This document shows, piece after piece, positions 53,249-62,559 of a stretch of DNA of 64,000 nt (positions are counted from its first letter, which is position 1; each line of letters opens with the position of its first letter). Below the pieces are notes generated by a model. It was not told the DNA's origin. It worked only from the letters and a program-made list of their open reading frames with translations, and searched no databases. Source of the stretch: Syntrophaceae bacterium (GTDB taxonomy: Bacteria; Desulfobacterota; Syntrophia; Syntrophales; Smithellaceae); the NCBI GenBank assembly GCA_018436925.1, contig JAHDKI010000008.1:62001-126000 (forward strand). Direction: 5' to 3'. Both the position numbers and the translations under genes were made by a program.

Positions 53249-53376
53249 TCGTTGCTTTCCGCTTTTTTCCGCCCGATCCGCTTTGGGGGGATAACCGCCT
53301 CAAAACGTGACATCGGTTTTCTCATTTTTCCTATTGATTTTAATAGATTTATCCCTGAAAAAACTTCACTTTTTTC

Positions 53377-53405
53377 TTGACAAAGGCATTTTCCCTCTCT
53401 ATAGT
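53377..53405 (+). promoter_or_regulatory. mraZ promoter (Pmra) of the dcw cluster
   Basis: TTGACA (53377-53382) and TATAGT (53400-53405) are 17 bases apart. Transcription would begin near 53412, directly at the MraZ boxes. Confidence 0.85.
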
Positions 53406-53413
53406 TGCCCCAA

Positions 53414-53439
53414 GTGGAGTAAAGTGGAGCAATGTGGAG
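53414..53439 (+). promoter_or_regulatory. Three MraZ boxes (GTGGAG direct repeats)
   Basis: GTGGAG occurs at 53414-53419, 53424-53429 and 53434-53439, exactly 10 bases apart and in the same orientation. MraZ is known to bind three or more such repeats downstream of its own promoter and repress the cluster. The last repeat doubles as ribosome site for the GTG at 53450. Confidence 0.88.
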
Positions 53440-53449
53440 GGCTATTTAA

Positions 53450-53896
53450 GTGTCTGTTTTCCGAGGCCAATATCACCATACTATTGACGAAAAGGGAAGA
53501 GTCATTTTTCCGTCGAAGTTCCGCGACGTCTTCGCGGAAAAATACGACAATCGGATGGTGATCACCAATTGGGACGGCTATTTGATGGTTTTCCCCTATG
53601 ATGAATGGCGGATCATCGAAGAGAAAGTCTCCCATCAATCCATTTTACGCAAGGAAGTGCGCGCGTTTCAGCGCTTTTTCATGTCCGGCGCAGTGGACTG
53701 CAACCTCGACAGTCAGGGCCGGGTTCTGATTCCTCCGACCCTTCGCGAATATGCTCACCTGGAAAAGGATATTGTTCTTTTGGGCATGATCAAGTCGATT
53801 GAGATCTGGTCCAAAGACCGGCTCGCTGCCGACCAACAAAAAGTCGGCAGCGAAATCGACAAATACAGCGACCACATGGCGGATCTTGGGATTTAG
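53450..53896 (+). CDS. mraZ: Transcriptional regulator MraZ
   Basis: A 148-residue protein with two SpoVT/AbrB-like units. The first has [22 protein letters not shown], the second [22 protein letters not shown]; each holds the DxxGR motif. MraZ forms rings of eight or more units that hold DNA across repeated boxes. The start is GTG, with GTGGAGG about ten bases before. rsmH follows after two bases. Confidence 0.95.
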   Translation: MSVFRGQYHHTIDEKGRVIFPSKFRDVFAEKYDNRMVITNWDGYLMVFPYDEWRIIEEKVSHQSILRKEVRAFQRFFMSGAVDCNLDSQGRVLIPPTLREYAHLEKDIVLLGMIKSIEIWSKDRLAADQQKVGSEIDKYSDHMADLGI

Positions 53897-53898
53897 CC

Positions 53899-54834
53899 AT
53901 GAGCGCAGATTTTGGCCATGAACCGGTTCTGCTTGACGAAGTGATCCGCTGGCTCGTGGTCCGCCCCGACGGGCTGTATGTCGATGCCACTGTGGGGGGA
54001 GGCGGCCATGCCCGCGCGATTCTCAAGCAGTTTCCAGCCAGGCTCATCGGTCTGGACTGCGACGAAGACGCGATTACGGCGGCTCGCGCCCGCCTTTCGG
54101 AATTCGGTTCGCGCCAGACGCTTGTCCGGGCGAATTTCAACGAATTGGCCCGGGTTCTGGGCGAGCTTGAAGCGGGGCCGGTCGATGGCGTGCTGATGGA
54201 CCTGGGCGTTTCATCCCATCAGCTCAACACCGCGTCGCGGGGTTTCAGCTTCAGTATGGATGCGCCCTTGGATATGCGGATGGACCGGCGACTCGAACGC
54301 GGTGCGTATGAAGTGGTCAACGAAAGCGGGCGCAAAGAACTCGAAAAAATGATCCGGGTCTACGGAGAAGAAAAGATGGCCTCAAGGATTGCTCGCGCCA
54401 TTGAACGCAAAAGGCAGAGCGCGCCGATCGCCACAACCGGCGAATTGGCGTCGCTGGTTGTGTCCGTTATGCCGGCCTCAATGCGGCGTTTGAAAATTCA
54501 TCCGGCCACGCGGACGTTTCAGGCGGTGCGGATGGCGGTCAACCGCGAGCTCGACGCCTTGCAAGAAGGTCTCCGTGCGGCTGTCGCGGCGCTTGCGCCG
54601 GGTGGCAGGCTGTGTGTCATTTCGTTTCATTCTCTGGAGGATCGTTTGGTGAAAAGCACATTGAGAGATCTTGCCCGGACATGCACCTGCCCCAGGGATT
54701 TTCCGCGTTGTGTCTGCGGATGTGTCGCGTCCATGCGCATTGTGACGAAAAAAGCCGTGACGCCGTCTGATGCGGAGACGGCTGCAAACCCCCGGTCGCG
54801 CAGTGCCCGTCTGCGTGTGGCGGAAAGGATCTGA
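53899..54834 (+). CDS. rsmH: 16S rRNA (cytosine-1402-N4)-methyltransferase
   Basis: A 311-residue RsmH (MraW). It has the opening HEPVLLDEVIRWL, the AdoMet motif DATVGGGGHARAIL, the DLGVSSHQLN block and the late CVISFHSLEDRLVK block. It methylates C1402 of 16S rRNA. The cysteine group CTCPRDFPRCVCG near the C-terminus is usual for the family. It lies second in the dcw cluster, four bases before ftsL. Confidence 0.95.
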   Translation: MSADFGHEPVLLDEVIRWLVVRPDGLYVDATVGGGGHARAILKQFPARLIGLDCDEDAITAARARLSEFGSRQTLVRANFNELARVLGELEAGPVDGVLMDLGVSSHQLNTASRGFSFSMDAPLDMRMDRRLERGAYEVVNESGRKELEKMIRVYGEEKMASRIARAIERKRQSAPIATTGELASLVVSVMPASMRRLKIHPATRTFQAVRMAVNRELDALQEGLRAAVAALAPGGRLCVISFHSLEDRLVKSTLRDLARTCTCPRDFPRCVCGCVASMRIVTKKAVTPSDAETAANPRSRSARLRVAERI

Positions 54835-54837
54835 CCT

Positions 54838-55176
54838 ATGGCGTCGTCGGCGGAAACGCATGTTCTTCAGGTCGCGCGCCACGAACGTTCGGCGCCTCTG
54901 GGACAGAAATATTCCACGTTCATCGTGGTCGCGGTGACGTTGATGCTGGTGGCGCTGGTTTATGTGGGATCGCATATCCGCATGACGCAGATGGAATACC
55001 GGATCGCCGAAACGATCAGCCTCAAGGAGAAGCTCGTCGAAGAGCAAAAGAAGCTTAAACTGGAACATGCGATGCTCAAATCGCCCCAACGCATTGAGGT
55101 CATCGCGAGAAAACAGTTGCAGATGGTCTATCCGGACAAGGAACAAGTGATTGTTTTAAAGCCGACGGGGAAATGA
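54838..55176 (+). CDS. ftsL: Cell division protein FtsL-like
   Basis: A 112-residue bitopic protein. A transmembrane helix (about residues 28-48) is followed by a heptad-rich helix (EYRIAETISLKEKLVEEQKK) and a short tail. This is the FtsL layout, and the position between rsmH and ftsI is invariant. FtsL pairs with FtsB through the coiled coil and activates FtsWI. Sequence identity in this family is low, so the call uses position and topology. Its stop overlaps the ftsI start by four bases. Confidence 0.85.
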   Translation: MASSAETHVLQVARHERSAPLGQKYSTFIVVAVTLMLVALVYVGSHIRMTQMEYRIAETISLKEKLVEEQKKLKLEHAMLKSPQRIEVIARKQLQMVYPDKEQVIVLKPTGK

Positions 55177-57149
55177 CCATGGCCGCAGATCCGAAAAAAT
55201 GGTTGAAGTTCCGCCTGGCGAGTCTTCTGGCGATTTTTCTGGTTTTATTCATCGCGCTTTTGTCGCGCGCGTTTCAGCTTCAGGTGCTCTCCGGAGAAAA
55301 ACTCAAGACGCTGGCCCAGCGCCAGCATGTCACGACGCTGCAGCTTCATCCCCAGCGGGGCATGATCTTCGACCGTAACGGCGAAAAGCTTGCCATTTCC
55401 GTTTTAGCGGATTCCGTTTGCGCCGATCCGACAAGGATTGCCGATCCCGCCAAAGCCGCGGCCCGCATCGCCTCCATTTTAAACCTCGACGCCAGGATGC
55501 TGGCCCAAAAGCTTGCCGAACCCCGCAGCTTCTGCTGGATCGCCAGAAGAATCTCTCCCCAGCAGGCGCTGCGCGTTGAACAGGCGGCGATTGAAGGCGT
55601 TTTTTTGATCAAGGAGCCCAAGCGCTTCTATCCCAGCGGCCAGCTGGCCGCGCATGTGATCGGGTTTGCGGGATTTGACGCGGAAGGACTCGAAGGGCTG
55701 GAAAAAAGATTTGACGCTGATTTGAAAAGCCGTCCCGAAAAGCTCACCTGGGCGCGCGACGCCAAGGGCAAGAAACTGTTTGTGCATGTTGAGCACACGG
55801 AAACCAGCCGGGATGAAAGCCTGAATCTGATTTTGACGATTGATTCCCGCATTCAGTTTCTGGTGGAGTCCCATTTGAAAGAGGCGGTGCTGGAAAAAGG
55901 CGCCAAAGGGGGCGTTGCCATCGTGATGGATCCCAAAACCGGGGAGATTCTCGCCATGGCCAATGAGCTGGGATTCAATCCCAATAACCTGCGCGGGTTG
56001 ACGGCCGAACGATGGCGCAACCGGGCGATTGCCGACGTGTTCGATCCGGGATCGACCTTCAAACCTTTTTTGGTCGCCGCGGCGCTGGAGGAAAAAGCGA
56101 TCAAGCCCTCGGACCGGATCTACTGCGAGGACGGTGTTTTCAAGGTGGGCGACCGATTGATTCGCGAGGGGAACCGAAAAAAATTCGGCACGCTGACCAT
56201 TCATGAGATTATTAAATACTCGAGCAACATCGGTTCCGTAAAGGTCGCCCAGGTTTTGGGCAAAGAGAAGTATTACCGCTACATCAGGCAGTTCGGCTTC
56301 GGCGCGAAAACAGGCCTGGATCTGCCCGGCGAGGCGGGCGGACTGATGCGGCCGATGGAGTCGTGGACCCAGGTCGACACGGCCGCCATCGCTTTCGGAC
56401 AAGGCATTTCTGTGACGGCTATCCAGATGATCGCCGCGATGTCGGCGATTGCCAACGACGGTGTCCTGATGAAACCCTTCATCGTTCGCGGGCTCACAGA
56501 CAAAGACAACCGGCCGGTGAAAATGTTTACACCGGAGGTCGTGCGGCGGGTCGTGTCGCCTGAAACGGCGGGAACGGTCAGCCGTATGCTTACGGATGTG
56601 GTTTCGGCCGAAGACGGGACCGGGAAGAACGCCCATATTATGAATGTGTCCGTTGCGGGCAAAACCGGCACGGCTCAAAAATTCGATTTTTCGCGCAATG
56701 TGTACTCATCGGACAAAGTGCGCACCTCGTTTGTCGGCTTTTTCCCCGCCGAGAATCCGCGCGTCGCCATCATCGTCATGCTTGATGAACCCCAGCACGA
56801 TAAATGGGGAGGCGTGGCCGCCGCCCCGGTGTTTCGGAATATCGGCGAGCAGATTCTCAACTGCATCAAGACCGACATCCGAAAAACCCCCGTTTTCGAA
56901 CAGGAACCCGCGCAGCGGATCCACCTTGTGTCCGCTGAAGAAGTCATCGTTCACGAGGATATCGAAGACGATTCCCTGATGCCCAATTTTGTCGGCCTGA
57001 CCATTCGTGAGGCGCTGCGCAAGGCCGTCGAGCGAGATATCGATCTGCACATCAGCGGCAGCGGCTGGGCCGTGCGGCAATCTCCGGCGGAAGGGGTGCT
57101 GATCGGCCAACGGCGCGTATGCAAAGTTGAATTTGAAATGAAGCCATGA
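55173..57149 (+). CDS. ftsI: Penicillin-binding protein 3 (FtsI/SpoVD-type) with PASTA domain
   Basis: A 658-residue class B transpeptidase. After one transmembrane helix (residues 14-34) come the dimerisation module (RGMIFDRNGEKLA) and the transpeptidase domain. The active serine is Ser294 in GSTFKP, with YSSNIG (SxN) and KTGTAQ (KTG). A single PASTA domain follows at about residues 590-655 (LMPNFVGLTIREALRKA). Septal PBPs of the E. coli type lack PASTA; those of deltaproteobacteria and Gram-positives often have it. It is overlapped by murE by four bases. Confidence 0.94.
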   Translation: MTMAADPKKWLKFRLASLLAIFLVLFIALLSRAFQLQVLSGEKLKTLAQRQHVTTLQLHPQRGMIFDRNGEKLAISVLADSVCADPTRIADPAKAAARIASILNLDARMLAQKLAEPRSFCWIARRISPQQALRVEQAAIEGVFLIKEPKRFYPSGQLAAHVIGFAGFDAEGLEGLEKRFDADLKSRPEKLTWARDAKGKKLFVHVEHTETSRDESLNLILTIDSRIQFLVESHLKEAVLEKGAKGGVAIVMDPKTGEILAMANELGFNPNNLRGLTAERWRNRAIADVFDPGSTFKPFLVAAALEEKAIKPSDRIYCEDGVFKVGDRLIREGNRKKFGTLTIHEIIKYSSNIGSVKVAQVLGKEKYYRYIRQFGFGAKTGLDLPGEAGGLMRPMESWTQVDTAAIAFGQGISVTAIQMIAAMSAIANDGVLMKPFIVRGLTDKDNRPVKMFTPEVVRRVVSPETAGTVSRMLTDVVSAEDGTGKNAHIMNVSVAGKTGTAQKFDFSRNVYSSDKVRTSFVGFFPAENPRVAIIVMLDEPQHDKWGGVAAAPVFRNIGEQILNCIKTDIRKTPVFEQEPAQRIHLVSAEEVIVHEDIEDDSLMPNFVGLTIREALRKAVERDIDLHISGSGWAVRQSPAEGVLIGQRRVCKVEFEMKP

Positions 57150-58687
57150 CGAAAAAAGTGGATGTTCAGACAGTGCTGGCCGGAATTGACGGGCGCATCG
57201 CCGGGCGGAAAGCCGAAGGCGAAGTGTCCGCAATTTGTTTTGCGGCGGACCGTTGTGTGCCCGGGTCGCTGTTTGTGGCCGTTCGCGGACTGGTCCATGA
57301 CGGCCATGATTTCATCGGCCGGGCCCTGGAGCGGGGAGCACGCTATATCGTTCATTCAAAGGACGTCACGCTTCCCGATGAGGTTGTTTCCATCCGCGTG
57401 CCGGATTGCCGCCGCGCCCTGGGAAGACTGGCGAAAAATTTTTTTCGGGATCCGTCGTCCCGGCTGACGCTGATCGGCGTGACGGGCACCAGCGGCAAGA
57501 CAACTGTCAGTTATCTGCTGGAAGCCATCCTGGCCCAAGCCGGCTTTTCCACGGGTGTTGTGGGCACGGTCAATTACCGCTACGCCGGGAAAACTTTTCC
57601 CGCACCCAACACGACGCCGGAGTCAAGCGACATGCAGGCCATTTTGCGCGACATGCTCGATGCGGGCATAACGCATGTCATTGCTGAAGTGTCTTCCCAT
57701 GCGCTGGATCTCAAAAGAGTTGATGATTGTGATTTCGACCTGGGGATCTTCACCAATTTAAGCCCCGAACATCTGGACTACCATCAAGACATGGACGACT
57801 ATTTCCGGGCCAAAAAAAGGTTGTTCACCGAGGTGCTTGCTCAAAGCCGCAAAGGGCGCTCCCCCAGGGCCGTCATCAATGCCGATGATGAGTGGGGCCG
57901 GAAGCTTCGGGCGGATCTGCCCGGAGACGCGCTGATGTACGGTTTGTCCGTCCACAATGAGATCCGCCTGACGGACGAGTCGATCAGTCTTGACGGGATT
58001 TCGGCGACCCTGCGCGTGGGAGAGCAAAGCGTTCAGATCTATTCGCCGCTGATCGGCCGTTTCAATTTATCTAATATCCTGGCGGCGGCGGCCGCCGCCC
58101 ACCTGTTGGGCGTGGAGCCTTCCGTCATCGCTTCGGGCATTGCTTCGCTTCACGGCGTGCCGGGCCGCCTGGAAAGAGTGCCGTCAGCCGCCGGCATCCA
58201 TGTTTTTGTCGATTATGCACACAAGCCCGATGCGCTTCATCAGGTTTTGTCCAATCTGGATCGCTTGAAGCAAAAGAAAATCCTCACCGTTTTCGGATGC
58301 GGCGGCAATCGGGACCGGGCCAAACGGCCGCTGATGGGCGAAACAGCCGTAAGGCTCAGCGATCTGACGATCGTGACGTCAGACAATCCGCGCCGGGAAG
58401 ATCCCCTGGCGATTATTGATGAAATCTTAGCCGGTATCGATTCTGAAAAGTATGCCCGGTGTGACGCAGAACGTCTTTCCGCCTGGCGGGGAGAGAGAGG
58501 CTATGCGGTCATTGCGGACCGTCGGGAGGCGATCGCCGCCGCCGTCAAGGCGGCGCAAACCGGCGACATTATCCTGATTGCGGGCAAAGGTCATGAGGAT
58601 TACCAGATTCTGGGCGTGCAAAAAGTGCCTTTTGACGACCGGTTGGAGGCCGCCCGGGCGCTGCAAACCAAGGAGGGACGACCATGA
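57146..58687 (+). CDS. murE: UDP-MurNAc-L-Ala-D-Glu:meso-DAP ligase
   Basis: A 513-residue Mur ligase. The ATP loop is GVTGTSGKTT near residue 112. The carbamylated-lysine region, the HLDYHQDMDDYFRAK block and the SDNPRREDP motif are present; DNPR is the mark of enzymes that add meso-diaminopimelate rather than lysine. This supports a Gram-negative wall. Its ATG overlaps the ftsI stop and its TGA overlaps the murF ATG. Confidence 0.95.
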   Translation: MTKKVDVQTVLAGIDGRIAGRKAEGEVSAICFAADRCVPGSLFVAVRGLVHDGHDFIGRALERGARYIVHSKDVTLPDEVVSIRVPDCRRALGRLAKNFFRDPSSRLTLIGVTGTSGKTTVSYLLEAILAQAGFSTGVVGTVNYRYAGKTFPAPNTTPESSDMQAILRDMLDAGITHVIAEVSSHALDLKRVDDCDFDLGIFTNLSPEHLDYHQDMDDYFRAKKRLFTEVLAQSRKGRSPRAVINADDEWGRKLRADLPGDALMYGLSVHNEIRLTDESISLDGISATLRVGEQSVQIYSPLIGRFNLSNILAAAAAAHLLGVEPSVIASGIASLHGVPGRLERVPSAAGIHVFVDYAHKPDALHQVLSNLDRLKQKKILTVFGCGGNRDRAKRPLMGETAVRLSDLTIVTSDNPRREDPLAIIDEILAGIDSEKYARCDAERLSAWRGERGYAVIADRREAIAAAVKAAQTGDIILIAGKGHEDYQILGVQKVPFDDRLEAARALQTKEGRP

Positions 58688-60108
58688 CGACCGGCGTGCC
58701 GGTTTTTTCGGTGGATGAAATTCTTTCGGCCTGCGGCGGCAGGCTTGTCTCAGGACGCGGGGAGGATCGACTATCCGGCGTATCGACGGATACCCGCGCC
58801 ATTGAGAAAGGCAACCTTTTTGTGGCCCTAAAAGGAGACCGTTTCGACGCGCATGATTTTCTGACGCAGGCCGTTGATCAGGGCGCGCGCGCGCTGGTCG
58901 TGGCCGAGGACCGCGCGGCGTTGGCGCCGTCCGTTCCGGGGATTGCCGTTGTCGCCGTGCCCGATACGCTTCGCGCGCTGGGCGATCTGGCGCACGCCCA
59001 CCGGATGAAGTTTCATCCCACCGTCATCGGGCTGACCGGCTCGTCGGGTAAAACCACCACCAAGGAAATGCTGGCGGCGATTTTGAGCGCGGGGAAAAAC
59101 GTCCTGAAGACCGAGGGCAATCTCAATAACCTCATCGGTGTTCCGAAAACCCTGCTGCGGCTTTCAGGCGGCCATGACCTCGCCATTGTCGAGATGGGCA
59201 CCAACACGCCCGGTGAAATTGCGAGGCTCACTGCGATCACCGATCCGGACATCGGATTGATTACAAACGTCGGGCCGGCGCATCTGGCGGGATTCGGTTC
59301 ACTCGACGCGGTCCGCGAGGAGAAGGGGTCGCTGTTTATGAATCTCAGGCCGTCGGCCTGCGCAGTGGTGAACATTGATGATGAGGCCATCCGGGTCATC
59401 GCGCAACGCTGGCCGGGCCGGCAAGTGACCTTCGGCATGGGGGCGGATGCGGATGTCGGCGCAAAAAATATTCAAAAGAGAGGCGTTCGCGGCGTCCGTT
59501 TCGAATTGGTGATGGGCGGCAGCGAGCTGACCGTTGAGATGAAAATCACGGGGATCCATCACATTTATAACGCCATGGCGGCGGCTGCGGCGGCGTGGGC
59601 CGCCGGGGTCGATCCCGAGGGCGTCCGGTCGGGCCTTGCGGCGTTTTCGCCGGTTGCCGGGCGCATGGACATGATCGAACTGGCCTGCGGCGCGTATTTG
59701 ATCGATGATTCCTACAACGCCAATCCCGCGTCGGTTCGAGAAGCACTGCTGGCGCTCAAGGATTTAAAAGACGGTCACCGCGCATACGTTGTGTTGGGGG
59801 ATATGCTTGAGCTCGGGGAAGCGGCCGTGGATCTGCATCGCCGCATCGGGCGAATTGTCGCAACCATCGGCGTCACCGCGGTTTTGCTCCGGGGTGACTT
59901 TGCCGGCGACATCGCGGCGGGCGCGCGCGAGGGGGGGATGAGCGAAGACCAGATCATCGTGTTTGATCATGAGGAAGAAGCGCTTAGGCTTTTGGCAAGC
60001 CGGGTGCAAAAAGGCGACTGGATTTTGGTGAAAGGATCGCGCGCCATGAAGATGGATCGGGTGGCCGCGGTTATCCGTGAGCACTTCGGAACCGGACCGG
60101 TTTCCTGA
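58684..60108 (+). CDS. murF: UDP-MurNAc-tripeptide D-Ala-D-Ala ligase
   Basis: A 474-residue Mur ligase. It has GLTGSSGKTTTKEM (ATP loop), KTEGNLNNLIGVP, EMGTNTPGEIARLT and IDDSYNANPASVREAL, all classic MurF blocks. It adds D-Ala-D-Ala to the UDP-muramyl tripeptide. It overlaps murE by four bases and stands 15 bases before mraY. Confidence 0.95.
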   Translation: MTTGVPVFSVDEILSACGGRLVSGRGEDRLSGVSTDTRAIEKGNLFVALKGDRFDAHDFLTQAVDQGARALVVAEDRAALAPSVPGIAVVAVPDTLRALGDLAHAHRMKFHPTVIGLTGSSGKTTTKEMLAAILSAGKNVLKTEGNLNNLIGVPKTLLRLSGGHDLAIVEMGTNTPGEIARLTAITDPDIGLITNVGPAHLAGFGSLDAVREEKGSLFMNLRPSACAVVNIDDEAIRVIAQRWPGRQVTFGMGADADVGAKNIQKRGVRGVRFELVMGGSELTVEMKITGIHHIYNAMAAAAAAWAAGVDPEGVRSGLAAFSPVAGRMDMIELACGAYLIDDSYNANPASVREALLALKDLKDGHRAYVVLGDMLELGEAAVDLHRRIGRIVATIGVTAVLLRGDFAGDIAAGAREGGMSEDQIIVFDHEEEALRLLASRVQKGDWILVKGSRAMKMDRVAAVIREHFGTGPVS

Positions 60109-60123
60109 GACGGAGGACTAAGC

Positions 60124-61203
60124 GTGGTTTACGAGTTTTTGTTTCCGCTGCACACCGTTTTTTCTTCGTTCAACGTGTTTCGCTACATCACGTTTCGGAC
60201 GATTTTTGCCTCGGTGACGGCTTTGTTGATTTGCCTGATTCTGGGCCGCTGGCTGATCCGCAAGCTGCAGACCTTGCAAATCGACCAGCAGATTCGAGAA
60301 GACGGACCGAAAACGCATCATGTGAAAAAAGGCACGCCCACCATGGGAGGCATCATGATCATCTTTGCGGTCGTGATGGCCACGCTGTTATGGGCGAATC
60401 TATCGGTCGTCTATGTGTGGCTGGTGCTTTTAGTGATGCTCGGATTCGGTTTGATCGGATTTCTGGACGACTATCGCAAGCTGGCCCGCAAAAACTCCCG
60501 GGGGGTGCCGGGAAAGGTTCGCCTTGCGGCGGAAATCGCCATCGCGCTTGGGGTCGGCGTGATATTGTATTTCAAGCCGGGCTTCAGCACGCAGGTCACC
60601 ATCCCGTTTTTCAAAACCGTTTTGCCGAATCTGGGATGGGGATATATTTTGCTTAGCGTCTTTATTATCGTCGGCGCGGCCAACGCCGTGAATCTGACCG
60701 ACGGGCTCGACGGTCTGGCCACCGGGCCGATCATCATTTGCTTTGCGACCTATGTCTTTTTCGCCTATTTTGCGGGCAATATCAAAGTCGCCCAGTATCT
60801 TCAGATACCTTATGTGCCGGGGACGGGGGAACTGGCGGTCTTCTGCGGGGCTCTCGTCGGCGCGGCGCTGGGATTTTTATGGTTTAACTCCTATCCGGCG
60901 GAAATCTTCATGGGCGATGTCGGCTCTTTGTCGCTGGGCGGCGCGCTGGGCGCCGTGGCGGTCATCACCAAACAGGAAATTCTGCTGGCGATCGTGGGCG
61001 GCATTTTCGTTTTGGAAACCTTTTCGGTCATTTTTCAGGTCGGCTATTTCAAGCTGACCGGCGGCAAACGGATCTTCCGGATGGCGCCGCTGCATCACCA
61101 TTTTGAGCTCAAGGGCTGGGCGGAACCCAAGGTGATTGTGCGCTTCTGGGTGATTTCCATTCTGCTGGCGCTTTTGGCTATCGCCACCTTGAAGCTGCGT
61201 TAG
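60124..61203 (+). CDS. mraY: Phospho-N-acetylmuramoyl-pentapeptide transferase
   Basis: A 359-residue membrane enzyme with ten helices that makes lipid I. Family blocks are [30 protein letters not shown] (the DD pair), [16 protein letters not shown] and the C-terminal [17 protein letters not shown] with the HHH motif. GTG start with GGAGG seven bases upstream. It is followed by murD after eight bases. Confidence 0.96.
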   Translation: MVYEFLFPLHTVFSSFNVFRYITFRTIFASVTALLICLILGRWLIRKLQTLQIDQQIREDGPKTHHVKKGTPTMGGIMIIFAVVMATLLWANLSVVYVWLVLLVMLGFGLIGFLDDYRKLARKNSRGVPGKVRLAAEIAIALGVGVILYFKPGFSTQVTIPFFKTVLPNLGWGYILLSVFIIVGAANAVNLTDGLDGLATGPIIICFATYVFFAYFAGNIKVAQYLQIPYVPGTGELAVFCGALVGAALGFLWFNSYPAEIFMGDVGSLSLGGALGAVAVITKQEILLAIVGGIFVLETFSVIFQVGYFKLTGGKRIFRMAPLHHHFELKGWAEPKVIVRFWVISILLALLAIATLKLR

Positions 61204-61211
61204 AGGCGGGT

Positions 61212-62558
61212 ATGGATCTGGCGGGACAACATATTCTGGTCATCGGCATGGGCGCAACGGGCGTCGCGACCGCGTCCTTCCTCGGGGCGCGGGGCGCGCG
61301 CGTTTCAGTCACCGATGAAAAGCCGTCTGCAAGCCGGGGGCCGGCCTACGGCGATCTTTTGGACAAGGCTTGGCTCCTGGAAGCCGCTTATGATGAAAGC
61401 GCCCTTGCCGGCGTCGACCGGGTGGTTCCGTCTCCGGGGATCGCTCCGCATCATCCTCTTCTTTTGGCGGCTTGCCGAAGAGGCGTGCCGATCATGGGCG
61501 AAATTGAGCTGGCCTTCCGCCACATCCGCGCCCCGATTCTGGCGGTGACCGGCACCAACGGCAAAACGACGACCACCACGCTTTTGGGACAGATCCTGGC
61601 CCGGGCGGGGAAAAAGGTATTCGTCGGCGGCAATATCGGCACGCCGCTGATTGCGTATGCCGCGGGCGCCCAGGAGGAAGACGTCGTCGTTGCGGAGATC
61701 AGCAGCTTTCAGCTGCAGTGGATTGAAACCTTTCGTCCATCCGCCGCCGCGCTTTTGAATATCACCTGCGATCATATCAACTATCACGGATCGTTTGACG
61801 AATACCGCCGCGTCAAGGCGCGGATTTTTGAAAATATGGAGCAGACGGACCTCGCGATTCTAAACGCCGACGATCCCGCCCAGACGGCGCTGGTGACGGA
61901 TCGCGCCTGTCGGCAGGCCTATTTCAGCACGACTCGAGAAGTGTCTTCAGGCCTGTTTGTGGCGGGCCCGGAGATCGTCAGCCGTCTTGCGGGCTTTCCC
62001 GAAGAACGCTATCCGCTTTCGATGATTCCGATTCCGGGATTGCACAATGCGGAAAACGTCATGGCCGCCATCGCGGCCGCCCGCTTTGCCGGTTGCGCGC
62101 CCGAGACGATCGAAGCGGCGGTTCGCGATTTCCGCGGCCTTCCGCACCGGATCGAATTCGTGGGGGAGAAAAACGGTGTTCGCTACTATGACGATTCCAA
62201 AGGAACGAATGTCGATGCCGTCGTCCGCGCGCTGGCGACTTTTTCCCGGCCGGTGGTCCTGCTTCTGGGCGGCCGCGACAAGGACGGAGATTTTCAGACG
62301 CTTCGGCCCCGGCTGAAAAAACAGGCGCGCGCCGTGGTGTACTTCGGCGAGGCCCGCGAGCGTATCGCTTCTCTGATCGGCGACGCCGCGCCGGCTGCCG
62401 TGTCGGCGCCGACGATGCGCGAAGGCGTGATGCTTGCGGCCGGCATTGCGCAGTCCGGCGATGTGGTGCTGTTATCGCCCGGCTGCGCCAGTTTTGACGA
62501 ATTCAGCAACTACAAACATCGCGGCGACGTCTTTCAACAGATCGTCGGAGACCTTTAG
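61212..62558 (+). CDS. murD: UDP-N-acetylmuramoylalanine-D-glutamate ligase
   Basis: A 448-residue Mur ligase with an N-terminal Rossmann domain (VIGMGATGVATASFL), the ATP loop VTGTNGKTTTTTLLG and the EISSFQLQWIETFRPS block. The C-terminal domain has YYDDSKGTNVDA and LLLGGRDKDGDF, and ends in SPGCASFDEFSNYKHRGDVF. All are standard for MurD. ftsW begins one base after its stop. Confidence 0.95.
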   Translation: MDLAGQHILVIGMGATGVATASFLGARGARVSVTDEKPSASRGPAYGDLLDKAWLLEAAYDESALAGVDRVVPSPGIAPHHPLLLAACRRGVPIMGEIELAFRHIRAPILAVTGTNGKTTTTTLLGQILARAGKKVFVGGNIGTPLIAYAAGAQEEDVVVAEISSFQLQWIETFRPSAAALLNITCDHINYHGSFDEYRRVKARIFENMEQTDLAILNADDPAQTALVTDRACRQAYFSTTREVSSGLFVAGPEIVSRLAGFPEERYPLSMIPIPGLHNAENVMAAIAAARFAGCAPETIEAAVRDFRGLPHRIEFVGEKNGVRYYDDSKGTNVDAVVRALATFSRPVVLLLGGRDKDGDFQTLRPRLKKQARAVVYFGEARERIASLIGDAAPAAVSAPTMREGVMLAAGIAQSGDVVLLSPGCASFDEFSNYKHRGDVFQQIVGDL

Positions 62559-62559
62559 A

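Noticed and set aside
55479..56678. 399-codon frame antisense to ftsI
   Set aside because: Shadow frame opposite an unambiguous penicillin-binding protein, with no domain of its own.
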